Counted from the first letter of the stretch, positions 19,612 through 30,445 are shown. The stretch is 64,000 nt of DNA from Sinorhizobium meliloti 4H41 (GCF_000375585.1 NZ_AQWP01000014.1:62001-126000); one strand, 5' to 3'. Numbers and translations: made by a program. The notes: a model not told the origin generated them from the sequence alone.

Positions 19612-20931
19612 ATGCCATCCACCGATACGATCTACGCTCTTTCGAGCGGCTCGCTGCCTGCAGGCGTTGCCATTATACGTGTGAGCGGTCCGGCGACCGC
19701 TGATGCGCTGGTGCGACTTTGCGGAGCTCTGCCTGCGCCACGCATCGCGGCGCTCAGAACGATTCGGACTCGAAACGGTGAGACGCTGGACAGCGGCCTG
19801 GTGCTCTATTTCCCGGCGCCGGCGTCTTTCACCGGTGAAGATTGCTGCGAATTGCAGGTTCACGGCGGACGAGCCGTGGTAAGCGCCATCCTCGAGGAGC
19901 TCGCCGCAACTGAGGGGCTACGGCATGCGGAGGCCGGAGAGTTCGCAAGGCGGGCGTTTCAGAACGGCAAACTGGACTTGGTGGAGGTGGAGGGGCTGGC
20001 CGACCTGATTGCTGCAGAGACGGAAATGCAGCGTCGTCTCGCCATAGAGCATTCGGGCGGCGGACAATCCGCACTCTATGCCGGTTGGGCCCGACGGCTG
20101 ACCCATTCGCGGGCAATGATCGAGGCAGAGCTCGACTTTGCGGATGAAGACGATGTGCCGGGTTCCGTCAGCGCCGCGATCTGGGAGGATATCGGCAGGC
20201 TCCGCCAGGAAATCGATGAACATATCGCGCGCGCCGGCCTGGCCGAAATCATCCGGGACGGGCTCAAGATCGTCATTGCCGGTGAGCCGAACGCAGGCAA
20301 GTCGAGCTTGCTGAATGCACTGGCCCGAAGGGACATCGCGATCGTGACGGAGGTCGCGGGAACTACACGCGACGTTCTGTCCGTAGACCTTTCCTTAGCC
20401 GGATTCTCAGTTAAACTCTTCGATACGGCGGGACTTCGTGAAACGGATGAGCTTGTGGAGCGGGAGGGTATTCGGAGAGCCCGGCAGGTTATCGCCGATG
20501 CCGATCTTGTCCTTCTGCTATCGGAAAAACCGGGATCATTCCGGCTTGATGAGGCTCTTCCGGAAAAGGTCCCCGTCATTCGGGTCGCAACCAAGGTCGA
20601 CCGCCCCTCACCAAGTTGGGCTCCATCGGATGCGGACATTTTTCTTTCCACGAGGACCGGTGAGGGCATGGCCGATCTATTGACGGCACTGCAGTCGCAT
20701 CTCCTCGATCTGGCCGGTAAGACAGCCCTAGCGATGCCGTCCCGGAAGCGCCACGTCGATTGTCTGCGACAGGCCAGTTCGGCGCTGGAGCGGAGCCTGA
20801 GTTCTTCCGAACTCGAACTGCGTGCTGAGCAGCTTCGGCAAGCAGGAGATGCCCTGGGTAAGATTACCGGGCGGGTCGATGTGGAGAACCTTTTGGACGT
20901 GATATTCTCCGAGTTCTGTATCGGAAAATAA
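19612..20931 (+). CDS. mnmE: tRNA uridine-5-carboxymethylaminomethyl modification GTPase
   Basis: A 439-residue MnmE (TrmE/ThdF) that works with MnmG to build cmnm5U34 on certain tRNAs. The N-terminal formyl-THF domain begins [22 protein letters not shown]. The inserted G domain has [14 protein letters not shown] (about 224-237), DTAGLRE and a reduced TKVD motif. The C-terminus ends with the invariant FCIGK, whose Cys is catalytic. It starts the mnmE-mnmG-rsmG-parA-parB series. Confidence 0.96.
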   Translation: MPSTDTIYALSSGSLPAGVAIIRVSGPATADALVRLCGALPAPRIAALRTIRTRNGETLDSGLVLYFPAPASFTGEDCCELQVHGGRAVVSAILEELAATEGLRHAEAGEFARRAFQNGKLDLVEVEGLADLIAAETEMQRRLAIEHSGGGQSALYAGWARRLTHSRAMIEAELDFADEDDVPGSVSAAIWEDIGRLRQEIDEHIARAGLAEIIRDGLKIVIAGEPNAGKSSLLNALARRDIAIVTEVAGTTRDVLSVDLSLAGFSVKLFDTAGLRETDELVEREGIRRARQVIADADLVLLLSEKPGSFRLDEALPEKVPVIRVATKVDRPSPSWAPSDADIFLSTRTGEGMADLLTALQSHLLDLAGKTALAMPSRKRHVDCLRQASSALERSLSSSELELRAEQLRQAGDALGKITGRVDVENLLDVIFSEFCIGK

Positions 20932-20962
20932 CGCGATGGATACAACGCAGGCGAGTCGCCTC

Positions 20963-20984
20963 GGGCGTTTCACGTGAAACGCCC
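20963..20984. promoter_or_regulatory. parS-like site 4, a 22-bp perfect palindrome
   Basis: The 16-bp centre CGTTTCACGTGAAACG (20966-20981) is extended by GGG/CCC to a 22-bp perfect palindrome. It lies in the short mnmE-mnmG gap and is the most symmetric of the series. It could also form a hairpin in the read-through transcript. Confidence 0.8.
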
Positions 20985-21043
20985 TTGACTCGACGGCATG
21001 AACTGACAATCAAGGCGGAAGCTGAGCAAAGCTAGGCTGGAGC

Positions 21044-22921
21044 ATGTCTGAGATGGACTATGATGTCATTGTGATCGGTGGAGGCCACGCAGGCTGCGAG
21101 GCTGCCTCTGCTTCCGCGCGGCTCGGCGCCCGTACAGTTCTCATCACACATAAAAGGAATACGATCGGGGTAATGTCCTGCAACCCCGCGATCGGCGGGT
21201 TGGGCAAGGGCCACCTCGTTCGGGAGATCGATGCGCTCGACGGCCTCATGGGACGTGTGGCCGATGCCGCGGGTATTCAGTTCCGGCTTCTCAACCGGCG
21301 TAAGGGGCCTGCAGTGCGCGGTCCCCGCACCCAGGCAGACCGCAAGCTGTATCGCGAGGCGATGCAGCGGGAGATCGACGGGATCGAGCACCTCTCGGTG
21401 ATCGAAGGGGATGCCTTCGACCTGTTGACCGAAGACGGTGTGGTTCGTGGCGTGATTATGAAGGACGGCCGAGTCTTTCGCGCATCAGCCGTCGTTCTCA
21501 CGACCGGCACGTTTCTAAAGGGCCTCATTCATATCGGCCAGCGCAAGATACCGGCCGGTCGCGCGGGCGAGGAACCGTCCTTGGGTCTCTCTGAGACACT
21601 GCGGCGCTTCGGCCTGCAGCTTGGTCGATTGAAGACCGGCACGCCGGCGCGCCTGGACGGACGCACGGTCGAGTGGGACCGCGTCGGGCGTCAAGGCCCG
21701 GACGAAAATCCGGTCCCGTTCTCCTTCATGACCGATGCGATCATCAATCGCCAGATTGATTGCGGCGTGACGCGGACCACGGATGCGACGCATAAGATTA
21801 TCGCCGATAACATCCACCAGTCCGCGATGTATTCGGGACAGATCGGAGGCGTTGGCCCACGCTACTGCCCCTCTATCGAGGACAAGATCGTCCGCTTCGG
21901 CGAGAGAGATGGACACCAGATCTTTCTGGAGCCGGAGGGACTAGACGATGACACCGTCTATCCGAACGGGATTTCGACCTCCCTTCCCGAGGATGTGCAG
22001 GACGCCTTCATTCGTACGATTCCCGGTCTGGAGCAGGTCAAGATTCTCCAGCCGGGTTACGCGATCGAGTACGATCATGTCGATCCGCGGGAGCTGGAAC
22101 TTTCCCTGGGCGTGCGCAAAATGCCCGGACTGTATCTTGCGGGTCAGATAAACGGCACGACGGGATATGAAGAAGCCGGAGCTCAGGGCCTCGTTGCCGG
22201 TTTGAATGCCGCGCTTCGCGCGAGCGGACGAGCTCCCTATGTCTTCAGCCGCACGGACTCCTATATCGGCGTGATGATCGATGACCTGACCTCGCGGGGA
22301 ATAAGCGAACCCTATCGCATGTTTACCTCGCGGGCGGAATACAGGCTGTCGTTGCGCGCAGATAATGCCGATATGCGGCTGACGCCAGCGGGCATTGCGC
22401 TCGGATGTGTCGGCGACGCGCGCCGTCAACGCTTCGAGGCATGGAAGCATTCCTTCGAGACGGGACGCAGGCTCCTGCAGTCACTTTCGGTTACGCCAAG
22501 CGAGGGCAAGCGTTTCGGCCTGAAGCTCAATCAGGACGGCCAGCGTCGTACCGCTTTCGATATCCTCTCTTATCCGGATCAGTCGATCGCTGCTTTGAAA
22601 CCGGTTTGGTCCGAACTTCAAAACATTCCGGCCGGGGTGGTCGAGGCGCTGGAGATCGATGCGGCCTATGCTGTCTATATGGATCGCCAGGCCACTGACA
22701 TTGCCGGTGTAAGGCGTGACGAGAATACGATCATACCGGATGATTTCGATTACGACGTGCTTCCCGGGCTTTCGAACGAGCTGAAGCAAAAGTTGGCACA
22801 ACACAAGCCGCGGAACCTCGCCCAGGCTATGAAGGTCGATGGCGTGACGCCCGCGGCGATATCTCTCATTCTGTCCTGGCTACGAAGGCAGGATCGCCAG
22901 GCACAACGTGTGGGTGGATAG
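21044..22921 (+). CDS. mnmG: tRNA modification enzyme MnmG (GidA)
   Basis: A 625-residue FAD protein and partner of MnmE in cmnm5U34 formation. The dinucleotide motif [14 protein letters not shown] is at about residues 7-20; later [16 protein letters not shown]-like sequence (here [25 protein letters not shown]), GTFLKG and [20 protein letters not shown]-type blocks are present. The GGAG at 21039 is too close to the ATG at 21044 and fits the in-frame ATG at 21053 (MDYDVIV) better, so the true product may be three residues shorter. rsmG follows after 8 bp. Confidence 0.97.
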   Translation: MSEMDYDVIVIGGGHAGCEAASASARLGARTVLITHKRNTIGVMSCNPAIGGLGKGHLVREIDALDGLMGRVADAAGIQFRLLNRRKGPAVRGPRTQADRKLYREAMQREIDGIEHLSVIEGDAFDLLTEDGVVRGVIMKDGRVFRASAVVLTTGTFLKGLIHIGQRKIPAGRAGEEPSLGLSETLRRFGLQLGRLKTGTPARLDGRTVEWDRVGRQGPDENPVPFSFMTDAIINRQIDCGVTRTTDATHKIIADNIHQSAMYSGQIGGVGPRYCPSIEDKIVRFGERDGHQIFLEPEGLDDDTVYPNGISTSLPEDVQDAFIRTIPGLEQVKILQPGYAIEYDHVDPRELELSLGVRKMPGLYLAGQINGTTGYEEAGAQGLVAGLNAALRASGRAPYVFSRTDSYIGVMIDDLTSRGISEPYRMFTSRAEYRLSLRADNADMRLTPAGIALGCVGDARRQRFEAWKHSFETGRRLLQSLSVTPSEGKRFGLKLNQDGQRRTAFDILSYPDQSIAALKPVWSELQNIPAGVVEALEIDAAYAVYMDRQATDIAGVRRDENTIIPDDFDYDVLPGLSNELKQKLAQHKPRNLAQAMKVDGVTPAAISLILSWLRRQDRQAQRVGG

Positions 22922-22929
22922 GGTATACA

Positions 22930-23571
22930 ATGCAAGCGAGTCTAGTTCCGGCACTGAACGGATTGCGTGTTTCACGTGAAACGGTCGAAAAGCTCGAGCA
23001 TTTTGCCTCCCTCTTCCAGAAATGGGCGCGATCGATCAATCTCGTCGCCCCCTCGACGCTGGGGGATCTATGGCAGCGCCATATCCTAGATAGCATCCAG
23101 CTTTATCAACTCTCCCCTGCCCCGAAGACCTGGGTCGATCTCGGAAGCGGCGGAGGATTTCCTGGGGTCATTACGGCCATTTGTCTTTCCGAGGCAGAGA
23201 ACGGATGGGTTCACCTGGTCGAGAGCAATAACAAGAAGGCTGCCTTTTTACGCGTCGCGCTCAGGGAAACCGGTGCCAGGGGTTCCGTTCATCCGATTCG
23301 AATCGAAGCGGCACCCGCTGAAATCCCGAATTGCGACGCGATTTCGGCGCGTGCGCTCGCCGATCTGAGCCAACTGCTCGATCTTTGTGCGCCATGGATG
23401 CTCATGGAAGGCTCCAAAACGGTGGCATTCTTTCACAAAGGGCGGGATTATCAGCAGGAAGTCGACAAAGCCGTTAGCCGCTTTCAATTCGATCTGTTAA
23501 AACATGCAAGTGTCGTCGAGCCGGATTCGGTTGTGCTCGAGATTGCAAATCTTTCACGTCGGACGAAGTGA
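22930..23571 (+). CDS. rsmG: 16S rRNA (guanine527-N7)-methyltransferase
   Basis: A 213-residue GidB/RsmG that methylates G527 of 16S rRNA with SAM. It shows [19 protein letters not shown] (about 37-55), the SAM motif [14 protein letters not shown] and [12 protein letters not shown]. Loss of this enzyme commonly gives low-level streptomycin resistance. A parS-like site lies within its first codons (22968-22983), encoding RVSRETVE, so the protein sequence there is constrained by two functions. parA begins 14 bp after its stop. Confidence 0.95.
   Translation: MQASLVPALNGLRVSRETVEKLEHFASLFQKWARSINLVAPSTLGDLWQRHILDSIQLYQLSPAPKTWVDLGSGGGFPGVITAICLSEAENGWVHLVESNNKKAAFLRVALRETGARGSVHPIRIEAAPAEIPNCDAISARALADLSQLLDLCAPWMLMEGSKTVAFFHKGRDYQQEVDKAVSRFQFDLLKHASVVEPDSVVLEIANLSRRTK
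22968..22983. promoter_or_regulatory. parS-like site 5, inside rsmG
   Basis: TGTTTCACGTGAAACG matches the parS consensus at 15 of 16 positions. It is within the 5' coding part of rsmG, about 600 bp before parA. Confidence 0.8.
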
Positions 23572-23585
23572 TAGGCGAGCGAAAC

Positions 23586-24380
23586 ATGTTTGGCCCAAAG
23601 AATCGGATCATCACTATTGCCAATCAGAAGGGCGGCGTCGGCAAAACGACGACGGCCATCAATCTTGCTACGGCGCTGGCCGCCATCGGTGAAAGGGTGC
23701 TGATCGTCGATCTCGATCCGCAAGGCAATGCGAGCACCGGGCTGGGTATCCAGCGTCGTGCCCGGCATCTGTCTTCCTACGAGCTGATGATGGGGACCCA
23801 TTCGATCGGCCAGATTGCCCAGGATACGGCGGTGCCAAATCTGGCCATCGTGCCTTCGACCATGGATCTGCTCGGCGTCGAGATGGAGATTTCCAAGGAA
23901 TCGGATCGAGTTTTCAGGCTGCGTAAGGCTTTGGCTTCGGTGGACGCTCTTGCCTATTCCTATGTGCTGGTCGACTGCCCGCCATCGTTCAATCTTTTGA
24001 CGATGAACGCAATGGCAGCCGCGCATTCGGTTCTCGTACCATTGCAGTGTGAGTTTTTTGCGCTAGAAGGCTTGAGCCAGCTGCTGGAGACGGTCGATCA
24101 GGTGCGGCAGACGGTGAATCCGGGCCTCGATATTCAGGGCATCGTGCTGACCATGTTCGATTCCCGGAACAATCTCGCCCAGCAAGTTGTCAGCGACGTT
24201 CGCTTGCATTTGGGAGATAAAGTTTATCATACCCTCATTCCCCGCAATGTGCGGGTGTCCGAGGCCCCTTCCTATGGCAAGCCGGCCATTCTTTATGATC
24301 TCAAATGCGCCGGAAGTCAGGCCTATCTCCAACTGGCTTCGGAAGTCATTCAGCGCGAGAGGCAGCGGAAGGCCGCTTAA
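23586..24380 (+). CDS. parA: Chromosome-partitioning ATPase ParA
   Basis: A 264-residue ParA/Soj ATPase. The deviant Walker A KGGVGKTTTAINLA is near residues 14-27, switch I/II DLDPQGNASTGLG follows, and DCPPSFNLLTMNAM is the Walker B region. ParA-ATP binds DNA non-specifically and moves ParB-parS complexes to segregate the origin region. I start at the ATG at 23586 (MFGPKNR), preceded by AGGCGAGCG; an upstream GTG frame overlaps rsmG. parB follows, 32 bp downstream. Confidence 0.97.
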   Translation: MFGPKNRIITIANQKGGVGKTTTAINLATALAAIGERVLIVDLDPQGNASTGLGIQRRARHLSSYELMMGTHSIGQIAQDTAVPNLAIVPSTMDLLGVEMEISKESDRVFRLRKALASVDALAYSYVLVDCPPSFNLLTMNAMAAAHSVLVPLQCEFFALEGLSQLLETVDQVRQTVNPGLDIQGIVLTMFDSRNNLAQQVVSDVRLHLGDKVYHTLIPRNVRVSEAPSYGKPAILYDLKCAGSQAYLQLASEVIQRERQRKAA

Positions 24381-24412
24381 TCGTTTCGGTAGCGTAACTA
24401 ATCAGGTGTCAG

Positions 24413-25303
24413 ATGAACGATGACAGCTCCAAGAGGCGTCTGGGTCGCGGCCTTGCCGCGTTGATCGGCGAAATGGACCAGCCGCTGAACGCCGGCGCGG
24501 CTCCGGCCGCCGCCATCAGCGCCGATCGGCGGATCCCGATCGAGTTCGTTTCCCGCAACCCTCGCAACCCCCGCCGGCAGTTCGACGAGGCTGAGCTGCA
24601 GGACCTTGCAAGCTCGATCCGCCAGCACGGCATCGTTCAGCCGGTCGTCGTGCGCACCGTCGGTCACGACCGCTATGAGATCATTGCCGGTGAAAGGCGC
24701 TGGCGCGCGGCGCAACTTGCGGGCTTCACCGAAATACCGGTCATCGTGCGCGATGTCGACGACAGGACAGCGCTCGAGATCGCCATTGTCGAGAACGTTC
24801 AGCGCTCCGACCTCAATCCCCTCGAAGAAGCCCTGGGCTACGAGCAACTGATCGCGGAACACGGCTACACGCAGAACGATCTCGGCGACATCATCGGCAA
24901 GAGCCGGAGCCATGTTGCGAACAGCCTTCGCCTTCTGAAGCTGCCGGAGCCCGTGCGCGACATGCTTTCCGATGGCAGCCTTTCCGCGGGCCATGCCCGC
25001 GCCCTTATACCCACATCGGACCCAGTGGCCTTGGCGCGTGCGGTCGTCTCGAAAGGTCTTTCGGTCCGCGAGGCCGAACGGCTGGCGCAGAATGACATCA
25101 AGTCGCAGAACGATCCCAACTACGCAAAGGGCCGCCAGCGCGAGGAGAAGGACGCCGATACGCTGGCGCTGGAGCGCACCCTGTCCGATAGCCTCGGCCT
25201 GGAAGTGAGTGTCAACCACAAGGCCAGTGGCGGGCACCTCAAGATTACATATAAGACGCTCGACCAGTTGGAAGAGATTTGCCGGCTGCTCGAGCGGCGT
25301 TGA
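24413..25303 (+). CDS. parB: Chromosome-partitioning protein ParB
   Basis: A 296-residue ParB. The N-terminal region has the short basic ParA-interacting stretch RRLGRGLAALIGEMD. The CTPase/ParB core has IVQPVVVRTV, the nucleotide-contact GERRWRAAQLAG and ENVQRSDLNPLEEALGY. The HTH lies at about residues 152-175 (TQNDLGDIIGKSRSHVANSLRLL), and the C-terminal dimer domain ends VNHKASGGHLKITYKTLDQLEEICRLLERR. It binds parS; eight parS-like sites are present in this window. The last codons form one arm of a hairpin shared with the holA end. Confidence 0.97.
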   Translation: MNDDSSKRRLGRGLAALIGEMDQPLNAGAAPAAAISADRRIPIEFVSRNPRNPRRQFDEAELQDLASSIRQHGIVQPVVVRTVGHDRYEIIAGERRWRAAQLAGFTEIPVIVRDVDDRTALEIAIVENVQRSDLNPLEEALGYEQLIAEHGYTQNDLGDIIGKSRSHVANSLRLLKLPEPVRDMLSDGSLSAGHARALIPTSDPVALARAVVSKGLSVREAERLAQNDIKSQNDPNYAKGRQREEKDADTLALERTLSDSLGLEVSVNHKASGGHLKITYKTLDQLEEICRLLERR

Positions 25304-25322
25304 CGCATAACCTCAACGCCGC
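25294..25322. terminator. Hairpin at the convergent parB/holA ends, containing both stop codons
   Basis: A perfect 10-bp stem, GCGGCGTTGA (25294-25303) with TCAACGCCGC (25313-25322), and a 9-nt loop. The left arm carries the parB TGA, and the right arm carries the holA TGA on the other strand. No T-run. Confidence 0.75.
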
Positions 25323-26344
25323 GCAGACTGGATCGTGATCGCCAGGAGATTCTGGATCACCAGGCTCTCCTCGAGGCTCTGGCGGTTGCGGCTTTGATAG
25401 ATGGTCGCCTGCAGGCGGCCCAATTCGCGCCGGATCGCCGGAGCGGTCCAGTGTTTCAGCGCCGCTTCGACAACCGGCTTGCGGCGGAAGTGGAGGCCGC
25501 GGCCAAGGCTTGCGACGACCTGACCCGCGGACTGGCGGCCCGCATCCATTTCGGCACGCATCACGTCGAGCTGCTGGAATTGCCTCAGACAGGCCTGAAG
25601 CACCAGGAAAGGCGGCGTCTTGGATGTTGTGATCTTCTTCATTGCATGCAGCAGCGCGTCGGCGTCGCCCTTCAATACCGCATCGACCGCATCATCGACC
25701 GAAATGGCGCTGGCGTCGCCGACGATGCCGAGAACGTCGTCCTCGTCGACCAAATCCTTGCCGCGGCAATAGAGGGCGAGTTTCCGGAGCTCGTTGCGCG
25801 AAGCCATACGGTCGCCCCCGAGCGCCTCCACCAGGCGTTCGCGCGCGGCGGGACCTATGCGCAGGCCCGCTTCCGAAAGTTCCTTGTCGACAAGTGCTTG
25901 CAGGCCCCTGATATCGTCGCTGTAGCAGGCGATCGAAGCGACGGAGCGGGAAGTTTCGCCCACTTTCCTGAGCGCCGCCCCCTTCTTGAGGTCGCCCGCT
26001 TCTATGATGAGCCGGGCGCCGGCGGGCGGGTCGGTCGCGAGAATCTGCAGCGCTTCGGTGAGCGCCTTCTCAGCGGATGCACCGCGCACCCAGACCAGCT
26101 TATCGCCGCCAAAGAGGCCGATGGCATTGACTTCGTCAAGCACGCTTCCCGCGCCCTGCAATGACCCGGCATCAAGCTTGACGACGGCGAAAGGATCATC
26201 GAGAGGAAGGCCGAAGCTGCCGGCGAGCTCGGACGCGCGTTCCGAGACGAGGCCGCGATCGGGACCGTAGAGCAGGAAAAGCCGGTAGATCGCCGCAGAT
26301 CGCTGCAGGAAATTATCGAATTCGTGCGACTTGACCTCGCTCAT
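25313..26344 (-). CDS. holA: DNA polymerase III subunit delta
   Basis: A 343-residue HolA, the clamp-loader subunit that opens the beta sliding clamp. Recognisable features are the N-terminal RLFLLYGPDRGLVSERASELA, a central segment with LIIEAGDLKKGAALRK, and a helical C-terminal third (LVIQNLLAITIQSARR). It is the last gene of the leuS-lptE-holA unit, starting 12 bp after lptE. Its 3' end is convergent with parB. Confidence 0.92.
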   Translation of the reverse strand: MSEVKSHEFDNFLQRSAAIYRLFLLYGPDRGLVSERASELAGSFGLPLDDPFAVVKLDAGSLQGAGSVLDEVNAIGLFGGDKLVWVRGASAEKALTEALQILATDPPAGARLIIEAGDLKKGAALRKVGETSRSVASIACYSDDIRGLQALVDKELSEAGLRIGPAARERLVEALGGDRMASRNELRKLALYCRGKDLVDEDDVLGIVGDASAISVDDAVDAVLKGDADALLHAMKKITTSKTPPFLVLQACLRQFQQLDVMRAEMDAGRQSAGQVVASLGRGLHFRRKPVVEAALKHWTAPAIRRELGRLQATIYQSRNRQSLEESLVIQNLLAITIQSARR

Positions 26345-26356
26345 CTGACGAACGGA

Positions 26357-26902
26357 TCAGCGGCCGAGAGCGGCTGCGAGGTCGGCCCCGATGATCTCCG
26401 CCAGTTCCTTGGCGGCGCGATTCTCGCCATCGCGCACGGCGCGTATCTTCGCGAATTCCTGCTGGGGGAAGTCGACCAAAGCGACGGCCGTCCGGTTCCC
26501 TGACTTCACGGTCTCGCCGGTGGCGGTCTTGGTCAGGTTGTAGTCCGCTTTCACGACGATGCGGCCGGCTCCGGCGTCGTCGTCGTCATTGTCGAGATCC
26601 GTGCTCTCATAGAGCACGCCCATCGTCCGGTGCGAGACGCTGAGCGCCAGATGATATTGCGGATTGACCGGTTCGCCCTGACCACGCGACGTCAGGAAGA
26701 CGAGGGCATTTCGGACTTCCTGCTCGACGCGATCGTTGGCTTCCGAAATCTCGATCGCGGCAAGCGCGACAGAGGTCGAACCGGTAGGACCGTCGGAATA
26801 AAGGGGCCTGACCTGGCAGCCGCCAAGTGCCGCGAGCGACAATGCGCCGGCTACGAAGCCCAAGGACCGAAGACGGAAGCCAGCTATATCAGACAACGAC
26901 AT
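26357..26902 (-). CDS. lptE: LPS-assembly lipoprotein LptE
   Basis: A 181-residue lipoprotein with a signal peptide and lipobox LAALGGC, the lipidated Cys being residue 29. The mature part has the LptE-like pattern with [11 protein letters not shown] at the start. LptE plugs the outer-membrane LptD barrel in lipopolysaccharide export. The call rests on length, lipobox and the conserved leuS-lptE-holA order as much as on sequence, which is poorly conserved in this family. It overlaps the leuS 3' end by 14 bp. Confidence 0.87.
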   Translation of the reverse strand: MSLSDIAGFRLRSLGFVAGALSLAALGGCQVRPLYSDGPTGSTSVALAAIEISEANDRVEQEVRNALVFLTSRGQGEPVNPQYHLALSVSHRTMGVLYESTDLDNDDDDAGAGRIVVKADYNLTKTATGETVKSGNRTAVALVDFPQQEFAKIRAVRDGENRAAKELAEIIGADLAAALGR

Positions 26903-29519
26903 TGACGATCCTCTGAGGCACGACGATGATCTTCTTCGGGCTGCCGCCGTTGAGCGCGGCTTTTACGGCGTCGAGAGCGAGCACGGCGCTTTCGATCGCA
27001 CTCTGATCTGCGTCGCGCGCGATTGTCAAATCGGCGCGCTTTTTCCCGTTGACCTGGACCGGCAGCGTGATCTCGTTCTCGACGATGAGCGCAGCATCGA
27101 ATTTCGGCCAGGCCTTCTCGGCGATCAGACCTTTGCCGCCGATCTCGCGCCAGCATTCTTCCGCAAGATGCGGCATCATCGGCGCGATCAGGTTGATCAG
27201 GATCGTGGCGGCGTCCTTTACCGCAGCAGTCAGAGCGTTGTCCGCCTTGCCGCTCGCGACCTGCGTCAGCGGGGCGGCCATGGCGTTCACCAGTTCGTAA
27301 ATGCGAGCGACCGCCTTGTTGAAGGCGAGCTTGTCATAGTCGGCCTCTACCGCCTTGAGAGTGCGATGCGCGGCCTGGGACACGGCCAGCCCCTCGCCTC
27401 CGCTTGCCGGTGCGGCATCGACGGCACGCAGCTTCTCCGCGGCCTCGGTCAGAAGACGCCAGACGCGCTGCACGAAGCGATGGGCGCCTTCGACGCCTGC
27501 TTCGGACCAGATAACGTCGCGATCCGGCGGCGAATCGGAGAGCACGAAGAAACGTGCAGTGTCGGCGCCGTAGGAGCCGATGATGTCATCCGGGTCGACG
27601 ACGTTCTTCTTCGACTTCGACATCTTCTCGATCGATCCGATGGCGATTTCCTCGCCGGTCTCGATGTGGACCGCGCGCCGCTGTCCGTCTGTTTCCTCGA
27701 CGCGGATTTCGGCGGGCGTGATCCATTCCCGCTGCGCGCCTTCGCCGCGGCTATAGGTCTCGTGGACGACCATGCCCTGGGTGAACAGCCCCTTGAAAGG
27801 CTCGTCCAGCGCCACGTGGCCGGTCGCCTTCATCGCGCGGGTGAAGAAGCGCGAATAGAGCAGATGCAGGATCGCATGCTCGATGCCGCCGATATACTGG
27901 TCGACCGGCAGCCAGTGATTGGCCGCTTTCGGATCCGTCGGGTTGTCCTCCCAGGGCGCCGTGAAGCGGGTGAAGTACCAGGAGGAATCGACGAAGGTAT
28001 CCATCGTGTCGGTTTCCCGGCGCGCGTCCTTGCCGCACTGGGGGCAGGCGACGTGACGCCAGGTCGGGTGACGGTCGAGCGGATTGCCGGGCTTGTCGAA
28101 GGTCACGTCCGGCGGCAGCGTCACGGGCAGGTCTGCCTTCGGCACCGGAACGACGCCGCAGTCGTCGCAATGGATGACCGGGATCGGGCAACCCCAGTAG
28201 CGCTGGCGGGAAATGCCCCAGTCGCGCAGGCGGAAATTGACTTTGCGCTCGCCGCGCGGCGTGCCGTTCAGCAGATCGTTTTCGAGTCTGGAGGCGACGG
28301 TCTCGAACGCCTCTTGCGCCGAGAGCCCGTCGAGGAAGCGCGAATTGATCATCACGCCGTCGCCGTCATAGGCCTCGTCGCCGATCGTGAAGGTCTGCGG
28401 ATCGGCATCCTTCGGCATCACCACCGGAACGACCGGCAGATCGTATTTGCGGGCGAAGTCCAGGTCGCGCTGGTCGCCCGAAGGGCAGCCGAAGATGGCG
28501 CCGGTGCCGTAGTCCATCAGCACGAAATTGGCGACGTAGACCGGCAGCTCCCAGTTCGGATCGAAGGGGTGCCGCGCGCGGATGCCGGTGTCGATGCCCT
28601 TTTTCTCTGCCGTCTCCAATGCGGCGAGCGACGTGCCCGCGCGCCGGCATTCCTCGCAGAATGCTTCGATCTCGGCGTTCTTGGCTGCGGCATCCCTGGC
28701 GAGCGGATGATCGGCGGAGATCGCCAGGAAGGAGGCGCCGAACAGCGTGTCGGGCCGCGTCGTATAGACGGTGACTTCCTTCTCCTCGCCGGGGACTGTC
28801 GCCGGATCGAGCTCCCACCGCACCGACAGCCCTTCCGAACGGCCGATCCAGTTTTTCTGCATCAGCCGCACTTTTTCGGGCCACTCGTCGAGCGTGTCGA
28901 GCGCGTCGAGCAGATCCTGGCTGAAGTCGGTGATGCGGAAGAACCATTGCGTCAGCTCGCGCTGTTCAACGAGCGCGCCGGAGCGCCAGCCGCGGCCTTC
29001 GATCACCTGCTCGTTGGCGAGCACGGTATTGTCGACCGGGTCCCAGTTGACCTTCGATTGCTTTCGGTAGACCAGGCCTTTTTCCAGGAAATCGAGGAAA
29101 AGATGCTGCTGGCGCTGGTAATATTCGGGATCGCAGGTCGCAAACTCCCGGCTCCAGTCGAGCGAAAGCCCCATGACCTTGAGCTGCGCCTTCATCGAGG
29201 CGATGTTCTGGTAGGTCCAGCTCGCCGGATGAACGCCGCGCTCCATGGCAGCGTTTTCCGCCGGCATGCCGAAGGCGTCCCAGCCCATCGGGTGCAGCAC
29301 GTTGAAGCCGCGGGCGCGCTTGTAGCGGGCGACCACGTCGCCCATCGTGTAATTGCGCACGTGACCCATGTGGATCCGCCCGGACGGATAGGGGAACATC
29401 TCCAGGACGTAATATTTGTCGCGCGGATCGTCGTTCTTGGTCTCGAAGACCTTGCCCGCTTCCCATTGGTGCTGCCAGCGCGGTTCGGCATCGCGCGGAT
29501 TATATCGTTCGGTAGCCAT
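26889..29519 (-). CDS. leuS: Leucyl-tRNA synthetase
   Basis: An 876-residue class I synthetase. The HIGH-type motif is [15 protein letters not shown] near residue 45, the CP1 editing domain has [15 protein letters not shown], a zinc-binding stretch (CDDCG, CPQCG) is present, and the KMSKS motif [17 protein letters not shown] is near residue 630. The length is standard. It charges tRNA-Leu and edits misactivated amino acids. It is first in the leftward leuS-lptE-holA unit, with the lptE start inside its last codons. The 266-bp gap to the next gene holds no further feature I can support. Confidence 0.98.
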   Translation of the reverse strand: MATERYNPRDAEPRWQHQWEAGKVFETKNDDPRDKYYVLEMFPYPSGRIHMGHVRNYTMGDVVARYKRARGFNVLHPMGWDAFGMPAENAAMERGVHPASWTYQNIASMKAQLKVMGLSLDWSREFATCDPEYYQRQQHLFLDFLEKGLVYRKQSKVNWDPVDNTVLANEQVIEGRGWRSGALVEQRELTQWFFRITDFSQDLLDALDTLDEWPEKVRLMQKNWIGRSEGLSVRWELDPATVPGEEKEVTVYTTRPDTLFGASFLAISADHPLARDAAAKNAEIEAFCEECRRAGTSLAALETAEKKGIDTGIRARHPFDPNWELPVYVANFVLMDYGTGAIFGCPSGDQRDLDFARKYDLPVVPVVMPKDADPQTFTIGDEAYDGDGVMINSRFLDGLSAQEAFETVASRLENDLLNGTPRGERKVNFRLRDWGISRQRYWGCPIPVIHCDDCGVVPVPKADLPVTLPPDVTFDKPGNPLDRHPTWRHVACPQCGKDARRETDTMDTFVDSSWYFTRFTAPWEDNPTDPKAANHWLPVDQYIGGIEHAILHLLYSRFFTRAMKATGHVALDEPFKGLFTQGMVVHETYSRGEGAQREWITPAEIRVEETDGQRRAVHIETGEEIAIGSIEKMSKSKKNVVDPDDIIGSYGADTARFFVLSDSPPDRDVIWSEAGVEGAHRFVQRVWRLLTEAAEKLRAVDAAPASGGEGLAVSQAAHRTLKAVEADYDKLAFNKAVARIYELVNAMAAPLTQVASGKADNALTAAVKDAATILINLIAPMMPHLAEECWREIGGKGLIAEKAWPKFDAALIVENEITLPVQVNGKKRADLTIARDADQSAIESAVLALDAVKAALNGGSPKKIIVVPQRIVNVVV

Positions 29520-29785
29520 GTCTTTGTCGATGTTCCGGAAATTCTGCCGGGCGCGAGCGCCCGCGCGTGATAGCTGGCGTGACCTTCACCACGAAACGCC
29601 CCAAGCGTCAAGTTTTGAAGGATTCGCCGGGTGATCCCTTCGATTTGGCATTTCAAGCACGGGAAGGATAACGCCGCGGCCAAAGCGAACCCGCCCGCTC
29701 CGGCTTGCGCTGGACTTGGCAAGCGTTGCAAGTTTCAATAAGCCACAAGCGAAGATGTTTAGACGATCTTGAACGGGAGCGTGGA

Positions 29786-30445
29786 ATGGAAGTCGAGGAA
29801 CGGCTGAACGAAGTGCTGAGCCGGATTCACGCAAGCGAGAAGTCGGCGAAGCGTTCGGAAAATGCCGTCAGTCTGGTGGCCGTGTCGAAAACCTTCGACG
29901 CCGAGACGATCCGGCCGGTCATCGAGGCTGGCCAGCGCGTCTTCGGCGAGAACCGCGTGCAGGAGGCGCAAGCCAAATGGCCCGCGCTCAAGCGTGAGAC
30001 CCCGGACATCGAGCTGCACCTGATCGGTCCGCTGCAATCCAACAAGGCTGCAGACGCCGTTGCGCTCTTCGACGTCATCGAGACGATCGACAGGGAGAAG
30101 ATCGCGCGCGCGGTCGCCGCCGAAATGCAGCGCCAGGGGCGCAATGTCCGCCTCTATGTTCAGGTGAACACGGGTCTCGAGCCGCAGAAAGCTGGCATCG
30201 CGCCGGAAGACGCGGCCGCCTTCGTCAGGCTCTGCCGTGACGAGTTGGCTCTGAACATCGAAGGACTGATGTGCATTCCCCCGCTGGACGAAAATCCGGG
30301 ACCGCACTTCGCCCTGCTCGCCAAGCTTGCCGATCAGTGCGGCCTTTCCAGGCTCTCCATGGGCATGTCGGGCGATTTCGAAACGGCAATCGCCTTCGGC
30401 GCCACCGGCGTGCGGGTAGGCTCCGCCATTTTCGGAGCACGCTGA
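29786..30445 (+). CDS. yggS: YggS-family pyridoxal-phosphate homeostasis protein
   Basis: A 219-residue PLPBP. It has the PLP-lysine region VSLVAVSKTFDAETI, the GENRVQEAQAKW stretch, HLIGPLQSNKAADAV, and the phosphate-binding end LSMGMSGDFETAIAFGATGVRVGSAIFG. Members hold PLP without known catalysis and buffer cellular B6. I start at the ATG at 29786 (MEVEERLN), 6 nt after GGGAG; the longer frame to 29705 lacks one. Not in an operon with its neighbours; prpE follows 111 bp later. Confidence 0.93.
   Translation: MEVEERLNEVLSRIHASEKSAKRSENAVSLVAVSKTFDAETIRPVIEAGQRVFGENRVQEAQAKWPALKRETPDIELHLIGPLQSNKAADAVALFDVIETIDREKIARAVAAEMQRQGRNVRLYVQVNTGLEPQKAGIAPEDAAAFVRLCRDELALNIEGLMCIPPLDENPGPHFALLAKLADQCGLSRLSMGMSGDFETAIAFGATGVRVGSAIFGAR

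Noticed and set aside
20984-21043. CTTGAC (20984-20989) as a separate mnmG promoter
   Set aside because: The -35 match is good, but the sequence 17 bp on (CAATCA) is a poor -10; left out as too uncertain.
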